This document shows, in pieces, positions 43,300-51,805 of a stretch of 64,000 nt of DNA. This DNA comes from Bacillus_BD sp963765265 (GTDB lineage: Bacteria > Bacillota > Bacilli > Bacillales > Cytobacillaceae), in assembly GCA_963765265.1 (NCBI GenBank), contig CAVXVN010000019.1:39081-103080 (forward strand), in the 5' to 3' direction. The notes under the pieces were generated by a model that was not told the origin of the DNA, searched no databases, and worked only from the letters and a program-made list of their open reading frames with translations. The position numbers and the translations under genes are program-made. How positions within the stretch are numbered: position 1 is the stretch's first letter; each line of letters begins with the position of its first letter.

Positions 43300-44523
43300 T
43301 TAATTTCCAGATTCATCATATAATAATAAGTTAGACCATTGAATCGCATTTCGATAACATTCTGAAATTTCATTTGCAGTTAATGGTAGATCTGATATAT
43401 TCCAATTACATTTTTCAATTTGAATGGTCCAGTTCAAAACCTTTCCAATTTCATTGTTTTTTCCATTTATAGCATCCTTAATTTCATCTGATAATGGTAG
43501 CTTTTGTAATGCATCATCTAAACTACAATGTAATAAATTATCTATTAGAGAAAACATCCCTGCTAATAAATAAGGAGAGGAATCACTTTTTCCAATCTTT
43601 TGTGAGAGTTGTTCACAAAGATGGGCCCGGATAAGGGAGAGTTTAATCACTTCCTCCTGACCTGTATTTTTTTCGTGGTCAATTTGCTTAATAGTAAGCA
43701 CATAAATCCACTTTTTGAACTCCTTTAAACCTATAAATACCAATGCATGTTTAATGGAATTTATTTTATTTCTTGTGAAAAATGCCGCTGTGTTGATCAA
43801 TCTTAACAGTTTATAAGAAAGTGCTACATCCTGCTCAATTTTAGAAGCAATATCATTTATATTGGGCTCACTTCTTGAGAGCTCCTCTGAAATTTGATAG
43901 TGAGTTTGAAAATAAGCTGGAATATCATGAGTTGACAGTACATCGGGCTTACTAAAAAAATATCCTTGAAATAAATCAAAGCCATCTTTTAATGCTATTT
44001 CAAATTCTTCTCTCGTCTCGACTTTTTCAGCGAGAAAGGCAACTTGATGACTCTTATAACGTGTGATCATTCGTCTTCTGTCATTTAACGGTGTTTGAAG
44101 AAAATCGATCTTGATGATATCTATATATTTTAGTAACTCGGGTAACAAATCATATGATTCTTGAATGGCAAAGTCATCAAGTGCAATCGTGTATCCAAGC
44201 TCCTTTAATTCTTGACAAATGGATACCAACTTTTTATTAATTGGAATATCCTCTAAAATCTCTACAACAATTGATTTTGGTTCAAAATAAGTAGGTAACT
44301 TTAAATTTAATAAATTTTCAGTGAAATTAATAAAGCATTTTTTTCCTTCTGATAGTTCCTCGACCCCAATATTGAAAAAGCCATTTATAATTACATCTGC
44401 AGTTGCTTCATCTCCATCAATATGAGTAAAAGAATTGATTTCACTTTTTCGATACAATAATTCGTAGGCAACACTCTGTTCCCCTCTATTAAAAATTGGT
44501 TGCCTTGCAACAAATACATTCAT
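43300..44523 (-). CDS. yuxH: EAL-HDOD signalling protein (YuxH-like)
   Basis: A 407-residue protein with an N-terminal EAL domain (YELLYRKSE, IVVEILEDIP, IALDDFAIQES, IDIIKIDFL, LAEKVETREEF, LFQGYFFSKP) and a C-terminal HDOD domain (~residues 205-390). The EAL motif itself is changed to ELL and the catalytic loop is degenerate, so it probably binds rather than degrades cyclic di-GMP, as proposed for CdgJ/YuxH proteins. In B. subtilis yuxH expression is linked to competence and sporulation regulators; whether that holds here is unknown. It stands alone between the two BC1872-type paralogues. Confidence 0.88.
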   Translation of the reverse strand: MNVFVARQPIFNRGEQSVAYELLYRKSEINSFTHIDGDEATADVIINGFFNIGVEELSEGKKCFINFTENLLNLKLPTYFEPKSIVVEILEDIPINKKLVSICQELKELGYTIALDDFAIQESYDLLPELLKYIDIIKIDFLQTPLNDRRRMITRYKSHQVAFLAEKVETREEFEIALKDGFDLFQGYFFSKPDVLSTHDIPAYFQTHYQISEELSRSEPNINDIASKIEQDVALSYKLLRLINTAAFFTRNKINSIKHALVFIGLKEFKKWIYVLTIKQIDHEKNTGQEEVIKLSLIRAHLCEQLSQKIGKSDSSPYLLAGMFSLIDNLLHCSLDDALQKLPLSDEIKDAINGKNNEIGKVLNWTIQIEKCNWNISDLPLTANEISECYRNAIQWSNLLLYDESGN

Positions 44524-44674
44524 TTAACCCACCCTAAGTCATTCGTATTGAATTCCGATATGGTTCATTTTTAATAGTCCAATTATATCATAAAATAGGA
44601 CTTTTGGGAATATTATACCAATTCAGCAAGAAAACATAGTAACTTATACTCGGAAAAAAATAACGATCCGCAAA

Positions 44675-44755
44675 TTATTGAATGATTTGATTGACTGGAA
44701 CTCCATAAATTTGCGAAATATGCCAAAGTGTATTTCCAGGCTGAACAACATAAAC
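44675..44755 (-). pseudogene. LysM-domain gene remnant
   Basis: A 26-codon stretch reads VYVVQPGNTLWHISQIYG then VPVNQIIQ before a stop. This is the core of a LysM peptidoglycan-binding motif (YxVQxGDTLWxIAxxxGVxxxxI). An in-frame stop lies directly upstream, and no start or partner domain is present, so it is a relic of a larger wall protein. Confidence 0.65.
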
Positions 44756-44815
44756 TTACCTATTGTTGAACAAATAGCAACGAAGAGGATTTAATCGTTT
44801 ACTTGATTTGAACAA

Positions 44816-44862
44816 AATAATCCCGCTTGCCTTCAATCAAACGGAAGCGGGATTATTTTTCA
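44816..44862. terminator. bidirectional terminator
   Basis: AATAATCCCGCTT and AAGCGGGATTATT form a 13-bp stem, extended by CC/GG. T runs occur on both strands. It lies ~90 bases past the DUF1801 stop. Confidence 0.85.
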
Positions 44863-44954
44863 TCTATTCTCACTTTATGATAGAATCTACGTGCTTACAA
44901 TTTAGTCATCTGTCATTTCATGAAGAATTCACTAAAAATCAGATCTAAATATGA

Positions 44955-45344
44955 TTATTTCTTCTTTTTCTTGTCTTCTGCTCGCTTCCTATTCTCATCG
45001 ACTCGAAACTGAACAATTTCTCTTATTAATTCATAAGGCAAGGGCTTGTCGATCGGAAACTGAATGGCTCCTTTGGACGTTTTATATTCTACTAATTTAT
45101 CTGTAAAAGCAGCGACTCCGCTTGCAGCTGGATAAAATCCTATATGGTTTTTATAGGCAGCGAAATGCACTAGATTTCCATGCATAGCAAACGTTGGCAT
45201 TTGATAACTGATTTTTTCTGTTGCTTCAGGTGCTGATTCTTTTATCACCTTTCTTAATGTTGTCAATATATCCTGAATCTCAGAAGGATATAGACCAATG
45301 TATTCATCAATTGAGTTAAATTTGACTTTGTTATCTTCCATCAT
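44955..45344 (-). CDS. DUF1801 (YdhG-like) protein
   Basis: A 129-residue protein with the DUF1801 fold pattern: IDEYIGLYPSEIQDILTTLR, then ATEKISYQMPTFAMHGNLVHFAAYKNHIGFYP and KGAIQFPIDKPLPYELI. The family (YdhG in Bacillus) has been described as frataxin-like iron-binding in one member, but its general role is open. The C-terminus is a Lys tract (EDKKKKK). AAGGAAGGCAAAA lies before the ATG. It is monocistronic. Confidence 0.85.
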   Translation of the reverse strand: MMEDNKVKFNSIDEYIGLYPSEIQDILTTLRKVIKESAPEATEKISYQMPTFAMHGNLVHFAAYKNHIGFYPAASGVAAFTDKLVEYKTSKGAIQFPIDKPLPYELIREIVQFRVDENRKRAEDKKKKK

Positions 45345-45874
45345 TTTTGCCTTCCTTTACATGATTTTCTTTGATTTATGCTTTTATCCACACTTATTGT
45401 ACAGTTTTTAAGCTACTAAATTATCCTCTCGATCCAAACGTCCAACTTCTGCATATATTTTTCATTCTTTTAACATTATACAACCTTTTCAAGTTAATTT
45501 TTGTGCTCTTAAAATATCAAACTCCATCGTGGAAGCAACGACGTTTGCTCTAGCATCAGTATAAATATTTTTTACCCCTTCAAAATTCAAAAACTCTCTT
45601 TCAAAAGAAAATATAATAAAACAATTTCAAAAGTCCATGCTCACCAAATTCTCTACAGTAATTCCAAAGAAATTTTTAAGGACAAACTGGTTGTTCTTTC
45701 TCTAACTTTTACGTTATCATTCTACTGGATACATTAGAATAATCCTTGTTTGTGGATGCAATCACCACTCATTTGATGATGATTTTCAAATATATCAAAA
45801 ATTAAGTTATATTTATATGATGAAAACGTTGAAAATGGTAAAATATAAAAAAAGGGAAAAGGGGACAATGATTG
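45345..45874. other. 530-bp intergenic region with a possible relic
   Basis: A leftward open stretch (stop at 45489) reads YTDARANVVASTMEFDILRA without start or ribosome binding site. It looks protein-like, but I cannot assign it to a family. A rightward 60-codon frame from 45371 lacks support. No repeat seen. Confidence 0.35.
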
Positions 45875-46192
45875 ATGAACAAAAGAGATGTTATTGCACG
45901 TAGAATACTAGGATGGAAATTAAATAGATGGGATCGATGGTTTGATTTTGAAAAGGGAATTTTCATCGACGAATCTGATTTTCAACCCGAGAAAAACCTT
46001 GAACATGCCATGCTCATCGTTGAAAGATTAGAACATCTAGGGTTTACATATACAGAAAAAGAGGATATTGAAGTATGTTTTAATAATGATTTTAATAAAG
46101 TTTGCGAAACTGGAGATACGCTAGCACAGGCCATCACTAATGCAGCATACGCACTAGCAGACGATAGTTCACTTGCGGATGCATGGCTATAA
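45875..46192 (+). CDS. BC1872-type (phage ABA sandwich domain) protein, copy B
   Basis: A 105-residue paralogue of the gene at 42600: DVIARRILGWKLNRWDRWFD, then FQPEKNLEHAMLIVERLEHL and CETGDTLAQAITNAAYALAD. About two thirds of positions match copy A by eye. The ATG at 45875 follows AAAAGGGGACAATGATTG; the overlapping TTG at 45872 could serve instead. The operator pair of copy A is not conserved upstream here, so the two may be expressed under different conditions. Function unknown. Confidence 0.75.
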   Translation: MNKRDVIARRILGWKLNRWDRWFDFEKGIFIDESDFQPEKNLEHAMLIVERLEHLGFTYTEKEDIEVCFNNDFNKVCETGDTLAQAITNAAYALADDSSLADAWL

Positions 46193-46257
46193 GACCGACA
46201 TTCACATGATCCATGGAGTTTAATTGCATTTCATACGTGAAAATTATCACCTAAAAA

Positions 46258-46291
46258 TAAAGCCAAGAGAACAGTAAGCTCTTGGCTTTTC
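46258..46291 (+). terminator. terminator of copy B
   Basis: AGCCAAGAG and CTCTTGGCT form a perfect 9-bp stem followed by TTTT. Confidence 0.82.
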
Positions 46292-46387
46292 ACTTTATTC
46301 TTCAAACGCTTGCATTTTGCTTCAGTACTGAACCCCAAATTTGTAGTGATTCTTTGTATTTTTTTTCATATTTGTCCACTCTTACAT

Positions 46388-46630
46388 TTACTTTATCGGA
46401 CGTTCAAGTGTTAGAATTTCATCCTCAAGTGAAGAAAATTGTTGTTCAACAACCTGCTTCACATCATAGACGGCAGCGTTATAAAAATGAGGGGCCAGTG
46501 ACTCCTTAACAAAATCTAATACCCTTTCTGCAGCAAATTCAGTGATCTCTTCCTCCCTTTCCTGTGAAAAGAAATACTGAATATCAGAAATCATTAATTG
46601 TTGTTGCTCTTTCGTAAGCTTAAAAAACAA
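46388..46630 (-). CDS. DUF2164-family protein
   Basis: An 80-residue protein beginning MFFKLTKEQQQLMISDIQYF with later EEITEFAAERVLDFVKESLAPHFYNAAVYDVKQ, the pattern of the DUF2164 family (small helical proteins of unknown function). The TTG start lies 12 bases after GGGAGGGAG, a rather long spacing, so the true start may differ slightly. Three start-proximal residues are hydrophobic, but no membrane segment is present. Monocistronic. Confidence 0.78.
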   Translation of the reverse strand: MFFKLTKEQQQLMISDIQYFFSQEREEEITEFAAERVLDFVKESLAPHFYNAAVYDVKQVVEQQFSSLEDEILTLERPIK

Positions 46631-46753
46631 ATTGAAACACTCCCTCCCTTAATAAAACCGATTACTGTCATTATAGAAAGAAATTGAATGAATTACACGT
46701 AATTCCTGTGAAATTTCCACAAACGGCCGAAAACCCACTAGATTTTAATAGAA

Positions 46754-46797
46754 AAAATAAGCGACCACAGGATTTCTATTTGAATCCCCGTGGTCAC
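46754..46797 (-). terminator. terminator of the CBS gene
   Basis: GTGACCAC-GGATT and AATCC-GTGGTC pair on the minus strand, followed within four bases by a T run, about 35 bases past the stop. Confidence 0.75.
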
Positions 46798-46829
46798 TCA
46801 TTTATTATTTTCTAAATATAACCGCATCA

Positions 46830-47309
46830 TCAAGAAGTCGATTTCTTTAAACAAGAATTAATAGATTTGAAAGTACTTCGGATGACATCCCCACGACTAA
46901 TAATGCCAACTAATACCCCTTTTCTCTCGACCGGTAATTTTTTGATTTGTTTTTTTCCTAAAATGGCCGCGATATTTTCAATTTCCTCATTCCAGGCAAC
47001 CTTATGCACTGACTTTTTGGCAATTTCCAAAACGTTTAAATCCATGATTCTGTTTGCCCTATCCTCAAACGCCTCAAAGTCCCCTTTAAATAATTGTGTG
47101 AAAAAAAATGCACCCAAAACAATGTCATCATGCTTACCTATATAACGCAGGATATCTCCATCACTGATATAGCCGACCATTTCGTTTCTGTCATTTACAA
47201 TGGGCAGACCGCTAATACCGTATTCAATAAATTTCTCAATCACAAAGCCTACATAATCATATTCCTTCACTTTAATAACATGGTGTTTCATAATTTCATG
47301 TGCTTGCAT
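46830..47309 (-). CDS. CBS-domain pair protein
   Basis: A 159-residue protein made of two CBS domains. The first spans ~1-60 (EIMKHHVIKVKEYDYVGFVI, then GISGLPIVNDRNEMVGYISDGDILRYI) and the second ~85-150 (VHKVAWNEEIENIAAILGKK, then IKKLPVERKGVLVGIISRGDVI). CBS pairs bind adenosine ligands such as AMP or ATP and act as sensors. A segment between the domains (AFFFTQLFKGDFEAFEDRANRIMD) is longer than usual. Start at 47309 is favoured by GGGGGTG nine bases upstream. What it regulates is unknown. Confidence 0.88.
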   Translation of the reverse strand: MQAHEIMKHHVIKVKEYDYVGFVIEKFIEYGISGLPIVNDRNEMVGYISDGDILRYIGKHDDIVLGAFFFTQLFKGDFEAFEDRANRIMDLNVLEIAKKSVHKVAWNEEIENIAAILGKKQIKKLPVERKGVLVGIISRGDVIRSTFKSINSCLKKSTS

Positions 47310-47498
47310 GTTTACTTGCACCCCCACAATATTTAGATTCCCATGTCCACACCTTTCACAAGAATAATAGAAACTTTCAATTATTCTTTTACAAGTTGCA
47401 CAGTATTCTGATTGTGCCTGATTACACCATGATTGATTTCATTATGATTCTATACTCTTTTTATGTTCTGATTAGAAATCTGTATCATTTCACACTAG

Positions 47499-48749
47499 TT
47501 AAGCAGTTGTTTCTACCTTTTTTACTCTCACTTTATCCGCCTTTACTCTCGAAGCAAAATGATCTGTTTCAACAAGGAATGAGACGAACAAACTACCAAC
47601 AATGGCCCAAAGTGGAGCACCAATATTAAAGAAATTCACACCTGACATCCCAATCGTTAAGGCAAAAAAAGCACCCATTTGAAATTTACTATCGGAAAAT
47701 GCAGTTTTAAGAGAATTGATCAGAACACCTAGCATGGCTAATCCAGCAATCACTGTAACGATTACACTCGGCATGGCGATAACTAAAGGCACAACGAATG
47801 CGGCAAATAAACCAAATGTAGAAAAGAAAAATCCATTTGCTACTGACGCTGCATAACGACCTTCTTTTTTTCCAACTTCTTTTGCCGAACAGATGGCCGT
47901 CATCGGCCCCGCAATATTAATCGCATGTGCACCGAAAAACGAACCGATAAGACCAACGATTGAACCATAAACCGCCATCCCACTATTCGGTGGCTTGTAA
48001 CCTTGTGCCATTAAAACACCTGTTGCTTGAGCATTTTCCGTACAAATGATTAGTAAAGCAAGTGGAATTCCAATCGACACAATGGCATCCAGACTAAATG
48101 CAGGCATCATTAATTGTGGAAGCACAAATGAATCCTGAACATTCTGAAATTTAAATTCACCCATCAAGACTGCCAACACAACCGCTACAACTAATGCAGT
48201 TAAAACAGGTGGTACCTTTTTCAAAAATCGTGATGAAAGTAAAAATACTAAAATAGCAGAGCCTGCGAGTATCGGTGCAACTGTCACAGATGTAATCATT
48301 TCAGTCGTAAAACGGATCATTACTCCAACAATCATCCCCATGACAATTGGAACTGGGATCCATTTCATCACTTTATCAATTAAGCCTGATGCACCAAGAA
48401 TAATGACAAGAATATGGGCTACGAGATAAGCACCTATCGCTTCATTTAATGAAAAATGAGTCAAAGAACCCGCAACTAATACTGCACCAGCGATGGAATG
48501 GGCACCGGAAATGGGCTGACGATATTTTAAAGATAAAAAGATCCCTAGTAATCCACTAAAAAAATAAACAGCAAATATCCAGCTTATCGTTTCAGCATAG
48601 GTTAACCCACCACTTGTAGCTCCTCCAATAATAATTAACGCAGGACCTGTACATCCAAATATGGCTGCAACTAAACCAGCACTAACTGTATTAACATTTA
48701 AATTCTGTCGTAAGTCTTTAAAACTTGTACGAAAATGATTCTCTTTCAT
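47499..48749 (-). CDS. benE: BenE-family transporter
   Basis: A 416-residue polytopic membrane protein with the BenE pattern: SAGLVAAIFGCTGPALIIIGGA at the start, GLTYAETISWIFAVYFFSGLLG, QPISGAHSIAGAVLV and AHAINIAGPMTAICSAKEVG, about twelve helices. BenE proteins are annotated as benzoate/proton symporters, though the substrate is known for few. It is divergent from a MocR-type aminotransferase regulator, which probably controls it; this suggests an amine or aromatic-acid substrate. TAGGAGGTAGCT precedes ATG. Confidence 0.85.
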   Translation of the reverse strand: MKENHFRTSFKDLRQNLNVNTVSAGLVAAIFGCTGPALIIIGGATSGGLTYAETISWIFAVYFFSGLLGIFLSLKYRQPISGAHSIAGAVLVAGSLTHFSLNEAIGAYLVAHILVIILGASGLIDKVMKWIPVPIVMGMIVGVMIRFTTEMITSVTVAPILAGSAILVFLLSSRFLKKVPPVLTALVVAVVLAVLMGEFKFQNVQDSFVLPQLMMPAFSLDAIVSIGIPLALLIICTENAQATGVLMAQGYKPPNSGMAVYGSIVGLIGSFFGAHAINIAGPMTAICSAKEVGKKEGRYAASVANGFFFSTFGLFAAFVVPLVIAMPSVIVTVIAGLAMLGVLINSLKTAFSDSKFQMGAFFALTIGMSGVNFFNIGAPLWAIVGSLFVSFLVETDHFASRVKADKVRVKKVETTA

Positions 48750-48927
48750 AGCTACCTCCTAATTCTATTCCTACTTTCAAAAAGTCTTATGTGTTAATAA
48801 TATGGATAATTTTCAGAAAAATCAAACATTTGGTTTGTGATACTACCTCATTCTCCTCCTTTCGATTAAAATCGTTTAGTGATATTCTATAATTAGTATG
48901 ATAAATCAAAAAATTCCCTTTGTACTC

Positions 48928-48960
48928 ATCCAATTGGATGGATCTAAACTAATCCAATTA
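48928..48960. promoter_or_regulatory. MocR-type operator between benE and its regulator
   Basis: ATCCAATTGGAT (48928-48939) is a perfect palindrome, and its half ATCCAATT recurs at 48952, 24 bases on. MocR-family regulators commonly bind spaced direct repeats, so this is the most likely site. It is ~40 bases before the regulator's start. Confidence 0.6.
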
Positions 48961-49000
48961 TCAAATCGATATTAATCATCAACAGCGAGGTGAATCAATA

Positions 49001-50434
49001 ATGGAATGGGAAGTCGATCGTGAGGCTGATAAACCTCTCTATCAGCAAATTTTTGAAATTATTGAAGAAAAAATTGCCTATGGAGAATTACCTTCTGGAA
49101 GCTTACTGCCTTCAGAACGTAAATTAGCCGAACAATTAAAAGTCAATCGGATGACCATCGTTCATGTCTACGATGAACTTCAAGCGTCTGGATTGGTGGA
49201 AAGAAAAAAAGGAAGCGGGACCCGAGTCAGCACACATAAATGGGGGATTCTTCCAAAAGGAGTAACAAATTGGAGAAAATACATAGAAAGTGGTTCATTT
49301 TTACCTACTTACCCTTTAATAAGACGCATTCGTGAGGAAGCGAAACAGATGAAAGATGGATTCAATTTATCAAGTGGTGAATTATCGGCTGACCTATTCC
49401 CTGCTCGTTTTTTACAAGCTTCTTTTGCTGAACAAACCTTTCCTCACAATTTAGGTTATGAGCATCCACAAGGACATTTGACCTTTCGTAAGACTTTAGC
49501 AAACTATGTAAAGGAGTACCATCATATTCAGACTACTAGTTCTTCTGTTCTCATTACATCTGGGGCACAACAAGCTTTATATCTCATTACTCAATGCCTG
49601 CTAAATCCTGGAGATGCTGTCGCGATTGAAGCTCCTTCCTACAGCTATTCTCTGCCATTGTTTCAATCTGCTGGACTAAGAATATTTGCTTTACCAGTTG
49701 ACGCTAACGGAATAAATCCAGAAGACATTATGGCACTTCATCAGAAGCATCAAATTCGGATGATTTTTTTAAACCCAACATTTCAAAGTCCAACAGGAAC
49801 TGTTCTCTCGGATACTCGTCGAAATAAATTATTGGAGATTTCTTCACAGTTAGGGATCCCCATTGTGGAAGATGACCCAGTTAGTTTGCTTTCTTTTGAA
49901 GATAAGAAACACGATCCGATTAAATCCTTTGATCAGAGCGGCAACGTCCTGTATATCGGATCGCTTTCCAAAGTGGTTGCATCTAGCTTGCGGGTTGGCT
50001 GGATTATTGGCCCACAATCTGTCATAAACCGTTTAGCGGATGCGAGACAACAAATTGATTTTGGCATCAGTATTTTTCCGCAATTAATTGCGAATCAATT
50101 CTTACAATCACCTGAATATCCAAAACATCTTCATTTCTTGCGGCAAGAGCTATATGAACGGAGAAATGAAATGATTTCTGCATTAAAAGAATATCTTGGC
50201 GAAAAAGTTGAATTTTCCATTCCGACTGGTGGTCTACACATCTGGTGTAAACTAAATCAGGATGTCGATGACCATAAACTAGTTGAAGAAGGGATAAAAA
50301 ACAAAATTTTATTTATGCCTGGAAGTGTGTACGGTTCACCTAATGGTTATGTTCGACTCACTTATGCCCACTTACCACGAGAATCGATAAAAGAAGCCAT
50401 CTCAAGGTTTGCTGAAGCTCTATCTCGTATATAA
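49001..50434 (+). CDS. MocR-family GntR/aminotransferase regulator
   Basis: A 477-residue PLP-dependent regulator. The N-terminal GntR winged helix (LYQQIFEIIEEKIAYGELPS, then LPSERKLAEQLKVNRMTIVHVYDEL) is joined to a class-I aminotransferase domain. The PLP-binding Lys is in YIGSLSKVVASSLRVGW, and EDDPVSLLSF replaces the usual D-x-Y of enzymes. Such proteins are regulators, not enzymes, sensing PLP or an amine ligand. GCGAGGTGA precedes ATG. It is divergent from benE, its likely target. Confidence 0.88.
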   Translation: MEWEVDREADKPLYQQIFEIIEEKIAYGELPSGSLLPSERKLAEQLKVNRMTIVHVYDELQASGLVERKKGSGTRVSTHKWGILPKGVTNWRKYIESGSFLPTYPLIRRIREEAKQMKDGFNLSSGELSADLFPARFLQASFAEQTFPHNLGYEHPQGHLTFRKTLANYVKEYHHIQTTSSSVLITSGAQQALYLITQCLLNPGDAVAIEAPSYSYSLPLFQSAGLRIFALPVDANGINPEDIMALHQKHQIRMIFLNPTFQSPTGTVLSDTRRNKLLEISSQLGIPIVEDDPVSLLSFEDKKHDPIKSFDQSGNVLYIGSLSKVVASSLRVGWIIGPQSVINRLADARQQIDFGISIFPQLIANQFLQSPEYPKHLHFLRQELYERRNEMISALKEYLGEKVEFSIPTGGLHIWCKLNQDVDDHKLVEEGIKNKILFMPGSVYGSPNGYVRLTYAHLPRESIKEAISRFAEALSRI

Positions 50435-50534
50435 TATAATGCTTATTCTTATATAACCATTCTCTTATGATGATTCGTATTCATTTGGAGGTATTCATTA
50501 CCTCCCCTTACTTCCTATCTATCCTTTAGAGGAG

Positions 50535-50666
50535 CTATTCTTTCTTTTTCTCTTTCTCTCTTTTCTTAGATTCTATGAACGCTTTAAATTCCTCTTGAGT
50601 AACATCAGATGCCTTTACCTCTTTAACAATTTGAAGCCATTCTTTATCAAAATGATTCATTTTCAT
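50535..50666 (-). CDS. SinI-like anti-repressor microprotein
   Basis: A 43-residue protein with FDKEWLQIVKEVKASDVTQE then EFKAFIESKK, which aligns by eye with the SinI core LDQEWVELMVEAKEANISPE. In Bacillus, SinI binds the repressor SinR through this helix-loop-helix and frees biofilm genes. A perfect GGAGG lies six bases before the ATG. The tail is Lys/Glu-rich (KREKEKKKE). No SinR-type partner is adjacent. A role in relieving SinR or a relative is inferred. Confidence 0.72.
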   Translation of the reverse strand: MKMNHFDKEWLQIVKEVKASDVTQEEFKAFIESKKREKEKKKE

Positions 50667-51055
50667 TCTTAGCCTCCTCGATCATGTACTTTTTATACAA
50701 TACTATTAAATAAGTAATTTTTTAGGGTGTTTTTATAAAAATAATTCTATTTTCCTACTAAATAAGCCTAATGTACCCTCCTCAAGTCTTTGAAATTCAG
50801 AAATAGCATTTAGTTTACGATCTATGTAAATTCAAATAAATCAAATATTTAATAGGACAATTTAACTATATTAAAATATTATTTATTCAACCCCCTAAAA
50901 ACCCTCGATTCTATTCGAATAGATGTATTAACTAAGTGGCCGCTTAAATAACTTTGGGTGATCATAATGAAATTCCGAATCAACCAAAATAAATAAAAAT
51001 CAATAAAACGAGTTCTTACTTCATATGATATAATTTCAGTCTGGAGGTGAGGCTC
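50667..51055. other. upstream region of sigI
   Basis: 390 bp, AT-rich, containing the candidate sigma-I promoter. No other gene recognised. Confidence 0.5.
50890..50919 (+). promoter_or_regulatory. candidate sigma-I autoregulatory promoter
   Basis: ACCCCC followed by TAAAAA, then CGAA 20 bases after ACCCCC. These are the conserved parts (C-rich -35 with A-run, CGAA -10) of sigma-I promoters in Bacillus and Clostridium, about 135 bases upstream of sigI. Confidence 0.6.
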
Positions 51056-51805
51056 ATGCTCTGTTTATTATTTATGGCAAAAAAACAAAAAAGTTCACTT
51101 GAATCTAAAGTTCTATTAATTCAACAAGGAGATACCACTCTACAAAATGAACTTATCCATTCATATAAGCCATTTGTTGCAAAAACAGTTTCTTCTGTTT
51201 GTAAAAGATACATACATGAATCGGACGATGAATTTAGCATTGGTCTTATCGCCTTTAATGAAGCCATTCAAAAATTCACTCCTGAAAAGGGGAACTCATT
51301 AATCAGTTTTTCAGAAGTTCTCATTAAACGTAGAGTCATTGATTACATTCGTATGCAATCTACTAAATATAAAACATTAAGCATGGATACGATAACACAA
51401 GATGGTCAAGACAATTACGAGCATCATTATATTGATATGGAGCTTTCAATTGATGACTTCAAGCAGAAAAAAGATGAAGAATTAAGAAAAGAAGAAATCC
51501 TTCAATTCAGTGAAAAAATCCATCAATATGACCTTTCATTGAAGGATTTAATTCATTATTCACCTAAACATGCAGATGCTCGAAAAAATGCGATCATGGT
51601 GGCAAAAATCCTAACAGAAAATGAATCACTTAAAAATAGTTTAATAAAAAATAAAAGGCTTCCCATGAAGCAGCTTGAAAGCTATGTACCTCTCAGTCGA
51701 AAGACACTCGAAAGAAATAGAAAGTATATTATTGCCATCTCACTTATTTTAATTGGTGATTATGTTTATTTAAAAGATTATTTAAAAGGGGTGTTGGAAA
51801 CGTGA
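51056..51805 (+). CDS. sigI: RNA polymerase sigma factor SigI
   Basis: A 249-residue sigma-70-family factor of the SigI group, which responds to heat and cell-wall stress. The sigma region 2-like block is LIHSYKPFVAKTVSSVCKRYI, then DDEFSIGLIAFNEAIQKFTPEKGNSLISFSEVLIKRRVIDYIR. The C-terminal helices (LPMKQLESYVPLSRKTLERNRKYIIAISLIL) match SigI rather than ordinary region 4. ATG at 51056 is eight bases after GGAGG. Its stop overlaps rsgI by four bases (GTGA), coupling the two. It activates itself in Bacillus relatives. Confidence 0.93.
   Translation: MLCLLFMAKKQKSSLESKVLLIQQGDTTLQNELIHSYKPFVAKTVSSVCKRYIHESDDEFSIGLIAFNEAIQKFTPEKGNSLISFSEVLIKRRVIDYIRMQSTKYKTLSMDTITQDGQDNYEHHYIDMELSIDDFKQKKDEELRKEEILQFSEKIHQYDLSLKDLIHYSPKHADARKNAIMVAKILTENESLKNSLIKNKRLPMKQLESYVPLSRKTLERNRKYIIAISLILIGDYVYLKDYLKGVLET

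Larger units (their letters stand above)
44524..44954. other. intergenic region with a LysM relic
   Basis: Contains a LysM fragment and a terminator, each listed. The rest shows no gene. Confidence 0.5.
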
